This document shows positions 33,117 to 41,338 of a DNA stretch of 59,537 bases, in pieces; position 1 is the first letter of the stretch; the number at the start of each line of letters is the position of its first letter. The translations under genes were made by a program, and so were the position numbers. Location: the NCBI GenBank assembly GCA_019455045.1, contig JACFND010000010.1, positions 1-59,537 of the forward strand, given 5' to 3'. The stretch is from Flavobacteriia bacterium (GTDB taxonomy: Bacteria > Bacteroidota > Bacteroidia > Flavobacteriales > Weeksellaceae). The notes under the pieces are model-generated. The model searched no databases, had not been told where the DNA came from, and saw nothing but the letters and a program-made list of their open reading frames with translations.

Positions 33117-35396
33117 ATGAGACTCAAATTTTTACTTATTTCCGTCCTTCAAATCTCAATCATCGGATTTGCACAGGACAAATCATTTGATCTGCTTCAG
33201 AATCAAACAGAAACACAGATACTTTACAATCGGGTGGTACCGATTTCAAAGGCAACCCAGCCAAATACAGAAAATATTTCTGCAATTTATTACAGACAGC
33301 TTTTCAGCGAAATCAGCCGATCTGATTTTCAGCAGAGACTGCCCGATTCAAAATGGCTGAAAGAACAGGGAAATCTGGGTTTCAGTCAAAATCAGGTTTT
33401 GCTTTCACTGCTGGTTGCAGACTTTGAAAACATAGAAAAATCTTCTTTTGAAACCGGAAAAGTCAATCAGAATGCCAACGGAAATTTTGTGCTCAATTCA
33501 AATCCTTCAGAAGTTTTTGAAAAATACGAAGTCAGTCTGATGGGTTCACTGCTGGCAAGAGCCGAAACCGATCATCCTGTTTTTGTTTTGAAAAATGATC
33601 TGATTTTTAATCTTTCAAACCGAAATATTTCAAAAATAGAGGTTTATGATAACCAATGGAAAGTCATTCAGCCGGATGTTCCTTTTCAGATTTATTTTGC
33701 AGAAAACTCAAATCAAAGCATCAAATACAGAATCACATTTGACAACGATGAAGCTGTGATTCAGTCATTTGGAATTGAAATCAGAAATAAAAAACTTGCA
33801 TCAGGCTCAGGTTTGGACACAAATTTTGCACCTGATGAAATCCATACCATCACTTCGACCATCGCTTTTCAGGGATATGACGAAACCGAAGCCTTTCAGG
33901 GAATCGGTGAATACGAAATCTTTTTGGATACGGTTGACGGAATCCTTGACCGGCCGGTGATTCTGATCGACGGTTTTGATCCGGGCGACGGCAGAAATAT
34001 CGACGCAATGTATCATATGCTTGATTTTGGCGGAACAGGCGAAAATCTGGCAGATCTGATTCGTGCAGAAGGTTATGATGTGATTTTGCTCAATTTTCCG
34101 GTTTATACACGTCCGGGAACTTCGACTGTGGTTGACGGCGGCGCAGATTATATCCAGCGAAATGCAATGATACTGGTCGAACTGATCAATCAGATCAATG
34201 CACAAAAAGAAGGCAACAGACAAAATGTGATCATCGGACCGAGCATGGGCGGACTGATTTCAAGATATGCACTCAAATACATGGAAATGAACGGAATGGA
34301 TCACGATGCAAGACTTTATCTGTCGTTTGATTCACCGCATCTGGGCGCAAATGTTCCGATCGGAATGCAGCATTTGTTCAATTATATGGCATACGGACCG
34401 GTTGGCGACGAATCGGTTCAGGGAATTGTGGACGGCATGCTGAGAAGTCCTGCAGCGCGTGAAATGCTGATCGATCATTTTGAAAGTCATCTGCTGGCAG
34501 GCAGCGAATTTGAATTTGACGGCAGCAAACTGCTTCCGGACGGAAGTCCGGGATTCAGAGATGATTTTCAAAATGAACTCGATGCAATGGGCTTTCCCGA
34601 AAATACAAGAAATGTGGCGATCATCAACGGTGCAGGCGACGGAACTTCGAACGGTACGCCCGGAATGACCGTGATCGATCATACTTTTGATCTCACTTCG
34701 ACCCAAAGAGCAATTATTGAGCTTCACTTTACACCCAATGCCGGACAAACCCTTGAGGTCAGCAATTTCAAAGGGCAGTTGTGGGTTTTTATATGGATTA
34801 CCCTTTATGAATCGATGGCAAATGCTCAGTCTCCGTCCTATACGGCAGGTTTGGATGCATCACCGGGCGGAAGATTCGATATGACTTCAATTGCTGAAAA
34901 CGCACCCGAGAATGATATGATTCAGGAATTTTTGGACAATCTTCAGATCGAATACTTTTCATTTATTCCGGCGGTCAGCTCAATGGCGATCACAAGTACA
35001 CAGAATCTGTACGATCCGGTTGAATCGGGGCTCAACACACCGTTTGTCAATTATTACATACCTGATGAAAATCAGCCGCATATCTTTTTGGACGAAGGAA
35101 ATGTACTATTCGCGCTGACCGAAATTCTGATTCCGGAAATGGGCACATCAGATGTTGAAATTTCGGGCATCAAAATCGAAAATCCGGTTAGAGATGTGCT
35201 TAGAATTTGGACTGACAAAGAAATTAAAAACGGCAGCATTCAAATTACCGACCTGTCAGGCAGAACCGTTTTTGGCAAATCAAATGTCAATCTGAACGGA
35301 CAAACCCAAATTCCGGTGAAACTGTCAAAAGGAACTTATATCGTTCAAATCAGCAGCGAAAAACAAAATCTGACCAAAAAAATCATCAAACTGTAA
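33117..35396 (+). CDS. Secreted alpha/beta hydrolase with type A T9SS sorting domain
   Basis: A 759-residue secreted protein. It has a signal peptide (MRLKFLLISVLQISIIGFAQ) and a region of beta character up to about residue 270. An alpha/beta-hydrolase domain starts with DRPVILIDGFDPGDGRN. The nucleophile elbow GPSMGGLISRYALKYMEMN (Ser at about 375) and YLSFDSPHLGANVPIGMQ resemble triacylglycerol lipases and PGAP1-like esterases. The C-terminus (IKIENPVRDVLRIWTDKEIK, then GTYIVQISSEKQNLTKKIIKL) is a type A sorting domain. It is probably a cell-surface lipase or esterase. It has its own terminator. Confidence 0.85.
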   Translation: MRLKFLLISVLQISIIGFAQDKSFDLLQNQTETQILYNRVVPISKATQPNTENISAIYYRQLFSEISRSDFQQRLPDSKWLKEQGNLGFSQNQVLLSLLVADFENIEKSSFETGKVNQNANGNFVLNSNPSEVFEKYEVSLMGSLLARAETDHPVFVLKNDLIFNLSNRNISKIEVYDNQWKVIQPDVPFQIYFAENSNQSIKYRITFDNDEAVIQSFGIEIRNKKLASGSGLDTNFAPDEIHTITSTIAFQGYDETEAFQGIGEYEIFLDTVDGILDRPVILIDGFDPGDGRNIDAMYHMLDFGGTGENLADLIRAEGYDVILLNFPVYTRPGTSTVVDGGADYIQRNAMILVELINQINAQKEGNRQNVIIGPSMGGLISRYALKYMEMNGMDHDARLYLSFDSPHLGANVPIGMQHLFNYMAYGPVGDESVQGIVDGMLRSPAAREMLIDHFESHLLAGSEFEFDGSKLLPDGSPGFRDDFQNELDAMGFPENTRNVAIINGAGDGTSNGTPGMTVIDHTFDLTSTQRAIIELHFTPNAGQTLEVSNFKGQLWVFIWITLYESMANAQSPSYTAGLDASPGGRFDMTSIAENAPENDMIQEFLDNLQIEYFSFIPAVSSMAITSTQNLYDPVESGLNTPFVNYYIPDENQPHIFLDEGNVLFALTEILIPEMGTSDVEISGIKIENPVRDVLRIWTDKEIKNGSIQITDLSGRTVFGKSNVNLNGQTQIPVKLSKGTYIVQISSEKQNLTKKIIKL

Positions 35397-35420
35397 TACC
35401 AAATTCACTCAATATCAATT

Positions 35421-35464
35421 AAAAGCCGGTGTCTGGACTGAATAATCAAAACCGGCTTTTTTTT
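35421..35464 (+). terminator. Terminator of the secreted hydrolase gene
   Basis: AAAAGCCGGT (35421-35430) pairs perfectly with ACCGGCTTTT (35451-35460) around a 20-base loop and is followed by a T run. Confidence 0.85.
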
Positions 35465-35483
35465 ATTTTAAAAAATTTATCAA

Positions 35484-35951
35484 ATGAAAAAATCAATCCT
35501 CACCTCTGCCCTGTTTTTGTTATTCGGCTTGATCGGATTTGGACAGCAAACCGCAAAAGACCAGATCAATACACTGATGAACAACTGGCACAAAGCGGCT
35601 GCAACGGCTGATGCTGAACTGTTTTTTGGTTCAATGACTGCAGATGCTCATTATCTCGGTACGGACGAAACCGAAGACTGGACAAGAGACGAAATGCAGA
35701 TTTGGGCAAAGGAAATTTTCAAAAGAGATTCCGCCTGGGATTTTAAAACCAAAGAAAGACATATTTATCTGTATGACGATCAGAAACTAGGCTGGTTTGA
35801 TGAAACGCTCGATACCTGGATGGGTGTCTGCAGAGGTTCGGGTGTGGTCGTGCTGACCGACGACGGCTGGAAGATCAAACACTATGTGCTTTCGGTGGCG
35901 GTTCCAAATGATGTGATCAATGATTATTTGAAACTGGTTAATCTGAAATAA
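35484..35951 (+). CDS. Secreted SnoaL-like (NTF2-fold) protein
   Basis: A 155-residue protein with a signal peptide (KKSILTSALFLLFGLIGFGQ) and one NTF2-like cone domain. The fold is seen from the pattern INTLMNNWHKAAATADAELFFGSMTADAHYLGTDE, WTRDEMQIWAKEIFKRD, then GSGVVVLTDDGWKIKHYVLSVAVPND, the usual SnoaL_3/DUF4440 layout. Members are enzymes or binding proteins with varied ligands, so no reaction can be assigned. It is presumably periplasmic and monocistronic, starting 20 bases after a terminator. Confidence 0.83.
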   Translation: MKKSILTSALFLLFGLIGFGQQTAKDQINTLMNNWHKAAATADAELFFGSMTADAHYLGTDETEDWTRDEMQIWAKEIFKRDSAWDFKTKERHIYLYDDQKLGWFDETLDTWMGVCRGSGVVVLTDDGWKIKHYVLSVAVPNDVINDYLKLVNLK

Positions 35952-36265
35952 AAAAATATCGCAGACTGATGTCATTTTTATTTTAGATTTTAAATTTTGA
36001 ATTTTAAATTATACATCAATACATTATACAAAGAAAAGTACCGTCATTTCTTGCAGGGTTCAGAACTCAACTGGCTGATGATGTCTGCGTATGATATGTA
36101 GAAAGGATTTTTCACGTTTTTTTTCTAAGGTTAAAGATAATCAATTTTTTCCATGCCCCAATCTGATACCGCCAAACTCAGGACTTTTGTTATTTTACAT
36201 AAGTTGTATCAACTCTAATATTGTAATTTAACGCTTTCACAGGAAGATTCACTTTATTGTTGTAT

Positions 36266-36397
36266 TTAACTGATTAAACTAATCACTTCTATGTCAGATA
36301 GTTTTGGCATTATAGGTTTAAAATAAAAATTATCGTTATAAGATATTTCTCGTAATACTTTCAGAATTAATTCATAACTTGCCTCAAAGTTGCTCAT
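36266..36397 (-). pseudogene. N-terminal fragment of an IS982-family transposase
   Basis: A 43-codon frame, below the usual gene-length cutoff. It begins MSNFEASYELILKVLREISY and continues to PKLSDIEVISLIS before a stop. As I remember the family, the N-terminus of Bacteroidota IS982 transposases has the same pattern (a short start, ILKVL, PKLSDIEVISL), which then leads into NLTAEYLGID. Here the sequence diverges after ISL, so the gene was cut by a deletion. The catalytic DDE residues are gone. Confidence 0.6.
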
Positions 36398-36476
36398 AAT
36401 TGTATTTATTTGAAGGTCAATACAATATATTAATTTTTAGTAGTTTGAGCAACTTTTTTTATAATGCACTACGGGT
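36266..36476 (-). mobile_element. Truncated IS982-family insertion sequence end
   Basis: The right boundary reads ACCCGTAGTGCATTATAAAA on the minus strand (36476-36457), which looks like an IS terminal repeat. It is followed by a promoter-like AT-rich leader and the start of a transposase (36397). The coding part ends after 43 codons and the rest of the IS, normally about 1 kb, is missing. Confidence 0.55.
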
Positions 36477-37069
36477 TTAATTATTATATTTTCAAACTGT
36501 TTGATATTGTCCGAGTCGTTTCTGTTATGGTTCATTTTTATAAAATAAATGCCTCTTTTGAAGTTTGAACCAAATCTGTATTCTCAATGAATATATAGAA
36601 GTACATCCCCGAAAATAAGTTTTCTTATCCGGTTTTTTGGCCACATTATTTCATACACTATCCATGCTTTATCCATACATTATCCATAAATGATCTATGG
36701 AGTATCTCAGCATCAGGATTTTTTATTTTCAGGCTAAATTACTGACAAACAATTGAATGTGCAAGTCATTGGAAATGACATTTGTGTCCTTTTGGTACGG
36801 AAGGAGAAATCTGTGACCCGGGCGGATATTTGTGCCGTTTTGGCGATTTGGAAACATTTGGGACAATTACTCTGAGGTGTGCCGTATTATAAAAATTTAA
36901 AAGTGAGGTTTTTAAGAAGCTGGTTTCATCAATTATAATTTTATATTGATTGAGGAATGTGGATGTTTACCTTTTCCATTTGGTTCTTTTCGGATAAGGT
37001 TTATTCATTAAAATCCAATTTATGATTTTATTCAAAATGAGCGGTTGGTTTTGTTGAAAAGGTTTCTCT

Positions 37070-37122
37070 CTGTTTTGTCACAGTTTTTGGACTGCTTCGC
37101 GCCAAAAACAGCGCCAAAACAT
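37070..37122 (-). repeat. Orphan copy of the 53-nt hairpin element
   Basis: On the minus strand this copy has the outer stem ATGTTTTG/CAAAACAG, the internal loop GCGCT/TGTGA, the inner stem GTTTTTGG/CCAAAAAC and the loop CGCGAAGCAGT. Compared with the copies at 9.8-10.5 kb, the second inner pair has changed from A:T to T:A on both sides, so pairing is kept. Confidence 0.7.
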
Positions 37123-37197
37123 TTTCTATTGTGTTCTCTTTAGGCTACTATATTTACGACTAATCCGTTTTTCGTATTTTAATTTAATTGTACAGCT

Positions 37198-37581
37198 ATG
37201 TCGTTATACCCGTTTACTCCTGCCGGAGTGCAAGACAAACTTGATGAACTCTATGCGCTGACCAATACGCAGCTTGCAGCAGAGGCCGAATCTATCAAAG
37301 AAGATTTCAGAGCCTGGATAAAAAGCGCATTTATTTTGAACAACGACCAAAAAGATTTTTTGGATGATATGAATGATTCTGCCATAACCTACTACGGTGA
37401 GCAATGCAGCCTTTGCTTTCTGCACCGGCTTGATATAACACTGATCTATCCTGATCCGCCGGCCAAGCCCGGCTATGCCAAATGGCCGGAAGCCACCAAC
37501 AACATCGTTGTCGCCGCAGACGGCAATGGCAAACTGACCGTCACCGGCTCACTGACCTTTACGATGGTGTATGAGCTGTGA
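37198..37581 (+). CDS. Hypothetical protein of the accessory island
   Basis: A 127-residue protein beginning MSLYPFTPAGVQDKLDELYA with no signal peptide or membrane helix. The first half is helical (LTNTQLAAEAESIKEDFRAWIK and the following DQKDFLDDMND). The second half has two cysteines (EQCSLCFLHRLD) and ends in beta-like residues GNGKLTVTGSLTFTMVYEL. I recognise no family. Its base composition is less AT-rich than the island around it. It lies alone between repeat-rich DNA and the convergent lipoprotein gene. Confidence 0.65.
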   Translation: MSLYPFTPAGVQDKLDELYALTNTQLAAEAESIKEDFRAWIKSAFILNNDQKDFLDDMNDSAITYYGEQCSLCFLHRLDITLIYPDPPAKPGYAKWPEATNNIVVAADGNGKLTVTGSLTFTMVYEL

Positions 37582-37729
37582 GGTGGTTTTCAGGGAAGGT
37601 TGAACATCTTTGGATGTTGATTCTAAAATATAGGATTATTTGATTCACTCCCTTAGTTGTGTTTATTAAATGAACTAAATTGCAAGGGGATTATGTGAGA
37701 AGGAATCTGTATGCTTCAATATTATTATA

Positions 37730-38158
37730 CTACTCAAAGCTATTAGAATGAACTTGAAAACCATATATTTTTATTCTATCGTTCTCTTTCTCCATACTTA
37801 TTAACTCTTCAGCTTGGTGATTAGGAAATACAGAGTTGTACCTTAGAAGATAATCTGATTTTGTATTTTTACCCTCTACTACAATAGTTTTCCACTCAAT
37901 TAGTTTTCTATTTCTTATTTCTCCAAGAGTTTTTATGGAGTCAAACAAATCATTCAAGTCCTTTTCAGAACTATATTTAAAAAATTTACTGCCAAATAAT
38001 CTCTTAGCTTCTTCAAAATCACCAGAGTCTATATTTTTAAAAAGCTCATTAGCAATTTTCTCTGCATCTATTAAATCAGACTCCCTGTTTTTATATACCG
38101 TATTTAAATTACAGCTTGCAAATAAGATTATAAAGCCTAAAAAAATATGATTTTTCAT
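37730..38158 (-). CDS. Small lipoprotein downstream of the RHS locus
   Basis: A 142-residue protein with a lipoprotein signal (lipobox LFASC, lipidated cysteine at residue 16). The mature part starts with an acidic helix (ESDLIDAEKIANELFKNIDSGDFEEAKRLFG) and ends with a beta-rich segment, a shape that recalls the small DUF3887/DUF4019-like domains, though I cannot confirm it. It starts inside the stop of the preceding gene (4-base overlap). It is the last of four coupled genes behind the RHS fragment and may be an accessory immunity or anchoring protein. Confidence 0.65.
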   Translation of the reverse strand: MKNHIFLGFIILFASCNLNTVYKNRESDLIDAEKIANELFKNIDSGDFEEAKRLFGSKFFKYSSEKDLNDLFDSIKTLGEIRNRKLIEWKTIVVEGKNTKSDYLLRYNSVFPNHQAEELISMEKENDRIKIYGFQVHSNSFE

Positions 38159-38487
38159 TTCCTATCGATAATTTGAATTAATCTATAATTATTTTCTTTA
38201 TCCTTTCTATATACTGATATTTCATCTGAAGAAAGAGGCTTGTAAATAGAATCTCCTTTTATTGGTTTTTCTTTTGTTCTAATTTTTGATAAAACATTGA
38301 ACTCCTCGGTTCCTTTAAATTTTATCAGATATGAGTTTTTTCCAACTTGTTTGGTTTCATCTATTACGCCGATTAAAGTATTTTGAAAACTGTCTTTATT
38401 ACGGATGTATGATTTTGTGCTCCATATAACAATTACTATTAAAATAACGAATATTATTCGTTGTTTACTTACAAAAACATTCTTCAT
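38155..38487 (-). CDS. Small membrane protein, paralogue of its upstream neighbour
   Basis: A 110-residue protein with one N-terminal helix (IIFVILIVIVIWSTKSYI) and an extracytoplasmic domain. It shares an ordered set of motifs with the neighbouring 121-residue protein: helix, then LIGVIDETKQ (LLGVVNDVHT in the neighbour), YLIKFKGTEEFNVLS (VYIKFKDTDKLNQLS), KGDSIYK (KGDSICK) and VYRK. The two are tandem paralogues. Position directly behind a RHS tail suggests an immunity protein. No known immunity family is recognised. Confidence 0.65.
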   Translation of the reverse strand: MKNVFVSKQRIIFVILIVIVIWSTKSYIRNKDSFQNTLIGVIDETKQVGKNSYLIKFKGTEEFNVLSKIRTKEKPIKGDSIYKPLSSDEISVYRKDKENNYRLIQIIDRK

Positions 38488-38849
38488 TTTTTTGAATCTA
38501 TATGATATAAAAAGACATACTCTTTATCAATTTTTCTATAAACGTCATAGCCTTGGGTAAACATCTTTTTACAGATAGAGTCTCCTTTCAATAATATATT
38601 TTTATCCTTATGGATTCGATCATTAAATAATAATGAAAGTTGGTTTAGTTTATCAGTATCCTTAAATTTAATATACACTTCTGATTTGTTACGATAATTT
38701 GTATGAACATCATTTACGACTCCCAATAATGAACTGTGTTCAATATCTGTTTTTCTTACATTATACGCGGTTATAAACCAAATTATGTAAATCAGTATAA
38801 AAAAAACAAAATACTCAATTGATTTTCTATTTAATGGTATTCGTTTCAT
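38484..38849 (-). CDS. Small membrane protein directly after the RHS tail, candidate immunity protein
   Basis: A 121-residue protein with one N-terminal membrane helix (IEYFVFFILIYIIWFITAY) and a soluble domain of about 90 residues. Its ATG overlaps the RHS stop codon by 4 bases and its own stop overlaps the next start by 4 bases. In RHS loci the immunity gene normally comes right after the toxin tail, and a membrane-anchored immunity protein would fit a toxin acting at the membrane or in the periplasm. The duplication (see the neighbour at 38155-38487) is also a known habit of immunity genes. Function is inferred from position. Confidence 0.65.
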   Translation of the reverse strand: MKRIPLNRKSIEYFVFFILIYIIWFITAYNVRKTDIEHSSLLGVVNDVHTNYRNKSEVYIKFKDTDKLNQLSLLFNDRIHKDKNILLKGDSICKKMFTQGYDVYRKIDKEYVFLYHIDSKK

Positions 38850-40096
38850 TTTTCCTCTAATGCATTAGCAACCCTAACTTTGCCATCGAAACCAACTCCA
38901 ACTCTTGTATTTGACCATTCCACTCCAAGCTTGCCAGCTAATCCTCCTCCTGCAACAGGGCCTATATTTATTGAAATCCACCTATTATTTATACTATTTA
39001 TATTTCCAGCCTCACAAATTGAGATAGAACCTTTTACTCCGACACCTTCGGCTACGACTCCTTCTACATGCATAGAGGATCCAATTGTGGAATCTAAAGT
39101 CATTTGAGAAACATCTCCTGTGAAATAAGATTTTCCAAATGTGAATGAACCATCAATTTCGGCACCGAATACAGCATCGAGTGAACCAGTATTTCCTGGA
39201 TCAAAATAAACTCCTGCATCTGGTCCTCTTAAAATTATATCCAATCCACCACTAATTGAGGCACCAAATAAACTACCGCCTGAGACCCCATAATTCAAGC
39301 TTATTTTATCTCCAGTAATTAGTCTTGTTAGTGGATGATTCCAAATAGCACTAAGTAACCCACCTTCAACTTCTGTAGATGACTCTGTCCAATTGCCGTT
39401 CTCGCCCAAAGTGACTTCCGTACCATTAACTGAAGGATAAGTATAATTATCAGTCCCATCGGAAATGTAAGTTAACCCTTGGGTTTCAGCTTGCTCCGGA
39501 CTGGTTATGTTTTTGTCCCAATAAATTAAATTGTTTTTTTGAACCCAATCTGTACCTTCCATTCCATCCGGATCAATAAAATACACCGGATTATTCAGCG
39601 CATAGGTAAATGGCGACCATCTTCTTGACTGCTCTGCAAGAGGGTCAATATTCATCCACCTCCCAATTGCTGGATCATAATTCCTCGCTCCATAATCATA
39701 AAGATTCAGATTCAACTCATCCTGAAACTCCTTCCCGTTGTACTTATACTTAAACGGATTATTCGCCACCGGTGCAATGATAATCCCCTGAATCGGGTTG
39801 GTTGTAAAACTGCTTGCCTGGTATTCCTGATGTTTCAGACCAAAAGGATAATAATGGGATTCATCAAGGATTTTCAGGTTTCCGGTTTGCGGGTCTTTGG
39901 CGTAGCTCAGTCTGACATTGCCAAGGTGATCTGTGTAATTGTAAACATAATTAAAAGCATAGTTGGGATTATTTCCAAGCGAAAGAGTAGTTGCTTTCAC
40001 ATAACCTTCCGAATGTGGAAAGAATTCAAGCAATTGCTGGTTGTACTGGAATCCGTCTAAATAATCAGTTGTTTTTATGTTTGCACCGTTAGTCAC
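38846..40096 (-). CDS. RHS core and variable C-terminal tail (3' part of a split RHS gene)
   Basis: This 416-codon piece carries the RHS-associated core: VYNYTDHLGNVRLSYAKD, YYPFGLKH, then LYDYGARNYDPAIGRWMNI and the tail boundary YFIDPDGM at about residue 179. Residues 180-416 are a non-repetitive tail, rich in glycine and beta-like (VSGGSLFGASISGGLDIIL, GPVAGGGLAGKLGVEW), with no nuclease or deaminase motif that I can see. The frame opens at a GTG (40096) that overlaps the GIY-YIG stop, so reinitiation is possible. The natural upstream part is cut off by the element at 40122-40406. Confidence 0.75.
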   Translation of the reverse strand: MTNGANIKTTDYLDGFQYNQQLLEFFPHSEGYVKATTLSLGNNPNYAFNYVYNYTDHLGNVRLSYAKDPQTGNLKILDESHYYPFGLKHQEYQASSFTTNPIQGIIIAPVANNPFKYKYNGKEFQDELNLNLYDYGARNYDPAIGRWMNIDPLAEQSRRWSPFTYALNNPVYFIDPDGMEGTDWVQKNNLIYWDKNITSPEQAETQGLTYISDGTDNYTYPSVNGTEVTLGENGNWTESSTEVEGGLLSAIWNHPLTRLITGDKISLNYGVSGGSLFGASISGGLDIILRGPDAGVYFDPGNTGSLDAVFGAEIDGSFTFGKSYFTGDVSQMTLDSTIGSSMHVEGVVAEGVGVKGSISICEAGNINSINNRWISINIGPVAGGGLAGKLGVEWSNTRVGVGFDGKVRVANALEEK

Positions 40097-40376
40097 TTTC
40101 TTCTGTACTTTTACACCCTTGTCCTGTCAAATAAGACTTGAGCCGATTTTTGATAAACATTTTGCCGTAATGGGTTTTTAAATATTTCTCACGATGGGTA
40201 GCATCTTGCTGATTTAAACACCCCTCAAAATATATGAGTTTTAACGGTCTTCTTGCTTTAGTTGACTCAACTTGACCTTTGTTGTGTTGCTCAAGTCTTA
40301 ATTTTAAATTTGATGTATATCCGGTATAGAATTTACTGTCTGCCTCACTTTCCAAAATGTAAACATAGTAAAACAC
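40089..40376 (-). CDS. GIY-YIG nuclease family protein
   Basis: A compact single-domain GIY-YIG endonuclease of 95 residues with the start FYYVYILESEADSKFYTGYTSNLKLRLEQHN. The two catalytic strands read YVYIL and FYTGY, and the helical Arg lies in LRLEQHN. GQVESTKARRPLKLIYFEG and a Glu in THREKYLKTH follow the usual core pattern. I chose the GTG at 40376 over an in-frame TTG at 40385. The last 11 codons lie outside the inverted-repeat boundary, so its stop codon is supplied by the host RHS gene. Confidence 0.85.
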   Translation of the reverse strand: MFYYVYILESEADSKFYTGYTSNLKLRLEQHNKGQVESTKARRPLKLIYFEGCLNQQDATHREKYLKTHYGKMFIKNRLKSYLTGQGCKSTEESD

Positions 40377-40406
40377 TTGAATCAAATTTAAAATTATTTG
40401 ACAGGA
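40122..40406 (-). mobile_element. 285-bp GIY-YIG element with 13-bp perfect terminal inverted repeats
   Basis: TCCTGTCAAATAA (40122-40134) and TTATTTGACAGGA (40394-40406) are exact reverse complements and flank almost all of the GIY-YIG gene. The flanks are RHS coding sequence on both sides. Joining the flanks restores one frame reading IEYLYNVHKGVKVQKKV, close to the usual RHS sequence. The element is a multiple of three in length, and its inverted repeat carries a TAA stop for the interrupted RHS frame. No clear target duplication is seen. Confidence 0.75.
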
Positions 40407-41277
40407 TGAACATTGTAAAGATACTCAATTTTTTTGGTTGAGCTCCATTAATTTCTATGGGCAGATTCAAATGATTGTAAACAATAGTTGTAATTCCTTT
40501 GTTGCGGTCAAGGGTCATATTCCCGTTCAAATCATATTCATAATCGTCTCCGGTGGTATTGCCGTCGTCAAAACCAATGCTGCTGTTTGTGGAATCCGAC
40601 ACTCTTTTGAGCCGGTTGGAATCGGTAAAATAAGTGTAGTCCAGATCATCTGCAGGGAAGGTCCCGGTCGGGCTGTCGTCACCCGAATATCTTTGCAGTC
40701 CGGTGATGTTGCCGTTCAGGTCATAAGAGAGGTATTCGTCAAAGGTCTGAGGCAGGGGAGTAATTGAGTTCGGTTTCTGGTAGTATGCGTTTTCCAGCCG
40801 GTTGAGTTCATCATAATCGTAGCCGTAACCGCGCAGGATATTGTCAGAAGCAGTACGCCAGTACGTTTCGGCTATATTGCCGTTGAAGAGCGGCTGCACA
40901 TCTGCACCGGATGATTGAAAATATCCGGCAACGGGTTCATTGTAGTTGATCCTGAATGCAAACAGATCAACAGGCTGTCCGGTTTTCTGCAGCTGTCCCG
41001 TATCGTTGATATCGGTCAGCCAGCCGCGGATGTTGTAGCGGTAATCCACCTGCTGCCAGCGGTCGCTGCCGTTCTGGGTGCCGCCTGTTTTTTTAATCTT
41101 CAGCTGTCCGAGTTTGTCGTATTCATTCAGTGCAATGAGATTTTGGGTGGAAGAATTGTTCAGTGATTGTGTATGTCGGGTCAGTCTTTCCATATTGTCA
41201 TAAACAAAAATGTCTTTTATCTCCAACTCGGGTGCCGCCCAGAACCTGCTGCCATTCGATTTTTTGCGACCGGACAC
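40345..41277 (-). pseudogene. RHS repeat fragment (5' part of the split RHS gene)
   Basis: Codons up to about 40,436 encode typical flavobacterial RHS repeats: KDIFVYDNMERLTRHTQSL, YRYNIRGWLTDIND, YDYDELNRLENAYY and YEYDLNGNMTLDRNKGIT. In a run of seven A (plus-strand T run 40429-40435) the frame shifts: the RHS continuation IEYLYN lies in another frame, so the last about 30 residues of this ORF are not RHS. The large N-terminal part of a full RHS protein is missing. It is a remnant, probably not a working full-length protein. Confidence 0.7.
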
Positions 41278-41338
41278 TTACTGAAAACAAAGTGGCTGAA
41301 ATCAGCAGAAAGATTATTTTAAGGTTATTTGTTTTCAC
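41198..41338 (-). pseudogene. Orphan signal-peptide fragment in front of the RHS fragment
   Basis: A frame from the GTG at 41338 encodes a good signal peptide (KTNNLKIIFLLISATLFSVSV, cleavage near SVRSQ) followed by KIEWQQVLGGT, which resembles the first residues of certain secreted flavobacterial proteins. It then runs out of frame into the RHS fragment and stops at 41198. The RHS frame overlaps it in another phase. This suggests a deletion that joined the 5' end of a secreted-protein gene to the middle of an RHS gene. Confidence 0.45.

Larger units (their letters stand above)
35952..37197. other. Gene-free AT-rich region with mobile-element debris
   Basis: This 1.25-kb stretch has no intact gene. 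It holds an IS982-type remnant (36266-36476), three tandem 11-base words beginning TATCCAT (about 36660-36692), and a stretch near 36770-36830 resembling a common intergenic repeat (TTTCTCCTTCCGTACC on the minus strand). It also holds an orphan copy of the 53-nt hairpin (37070-37122). The rest shows nothing I can name. It marks the start of an accessory island. Confidence 0.6.

Noticed and set aside
40429..40435. A7 run considered as a programmed frameshift site
   Set aside because: Possible in principle, but the gene is already broken by the GIY-YIG element and by loss of its N-terminus, so decay or a read error is simpler.
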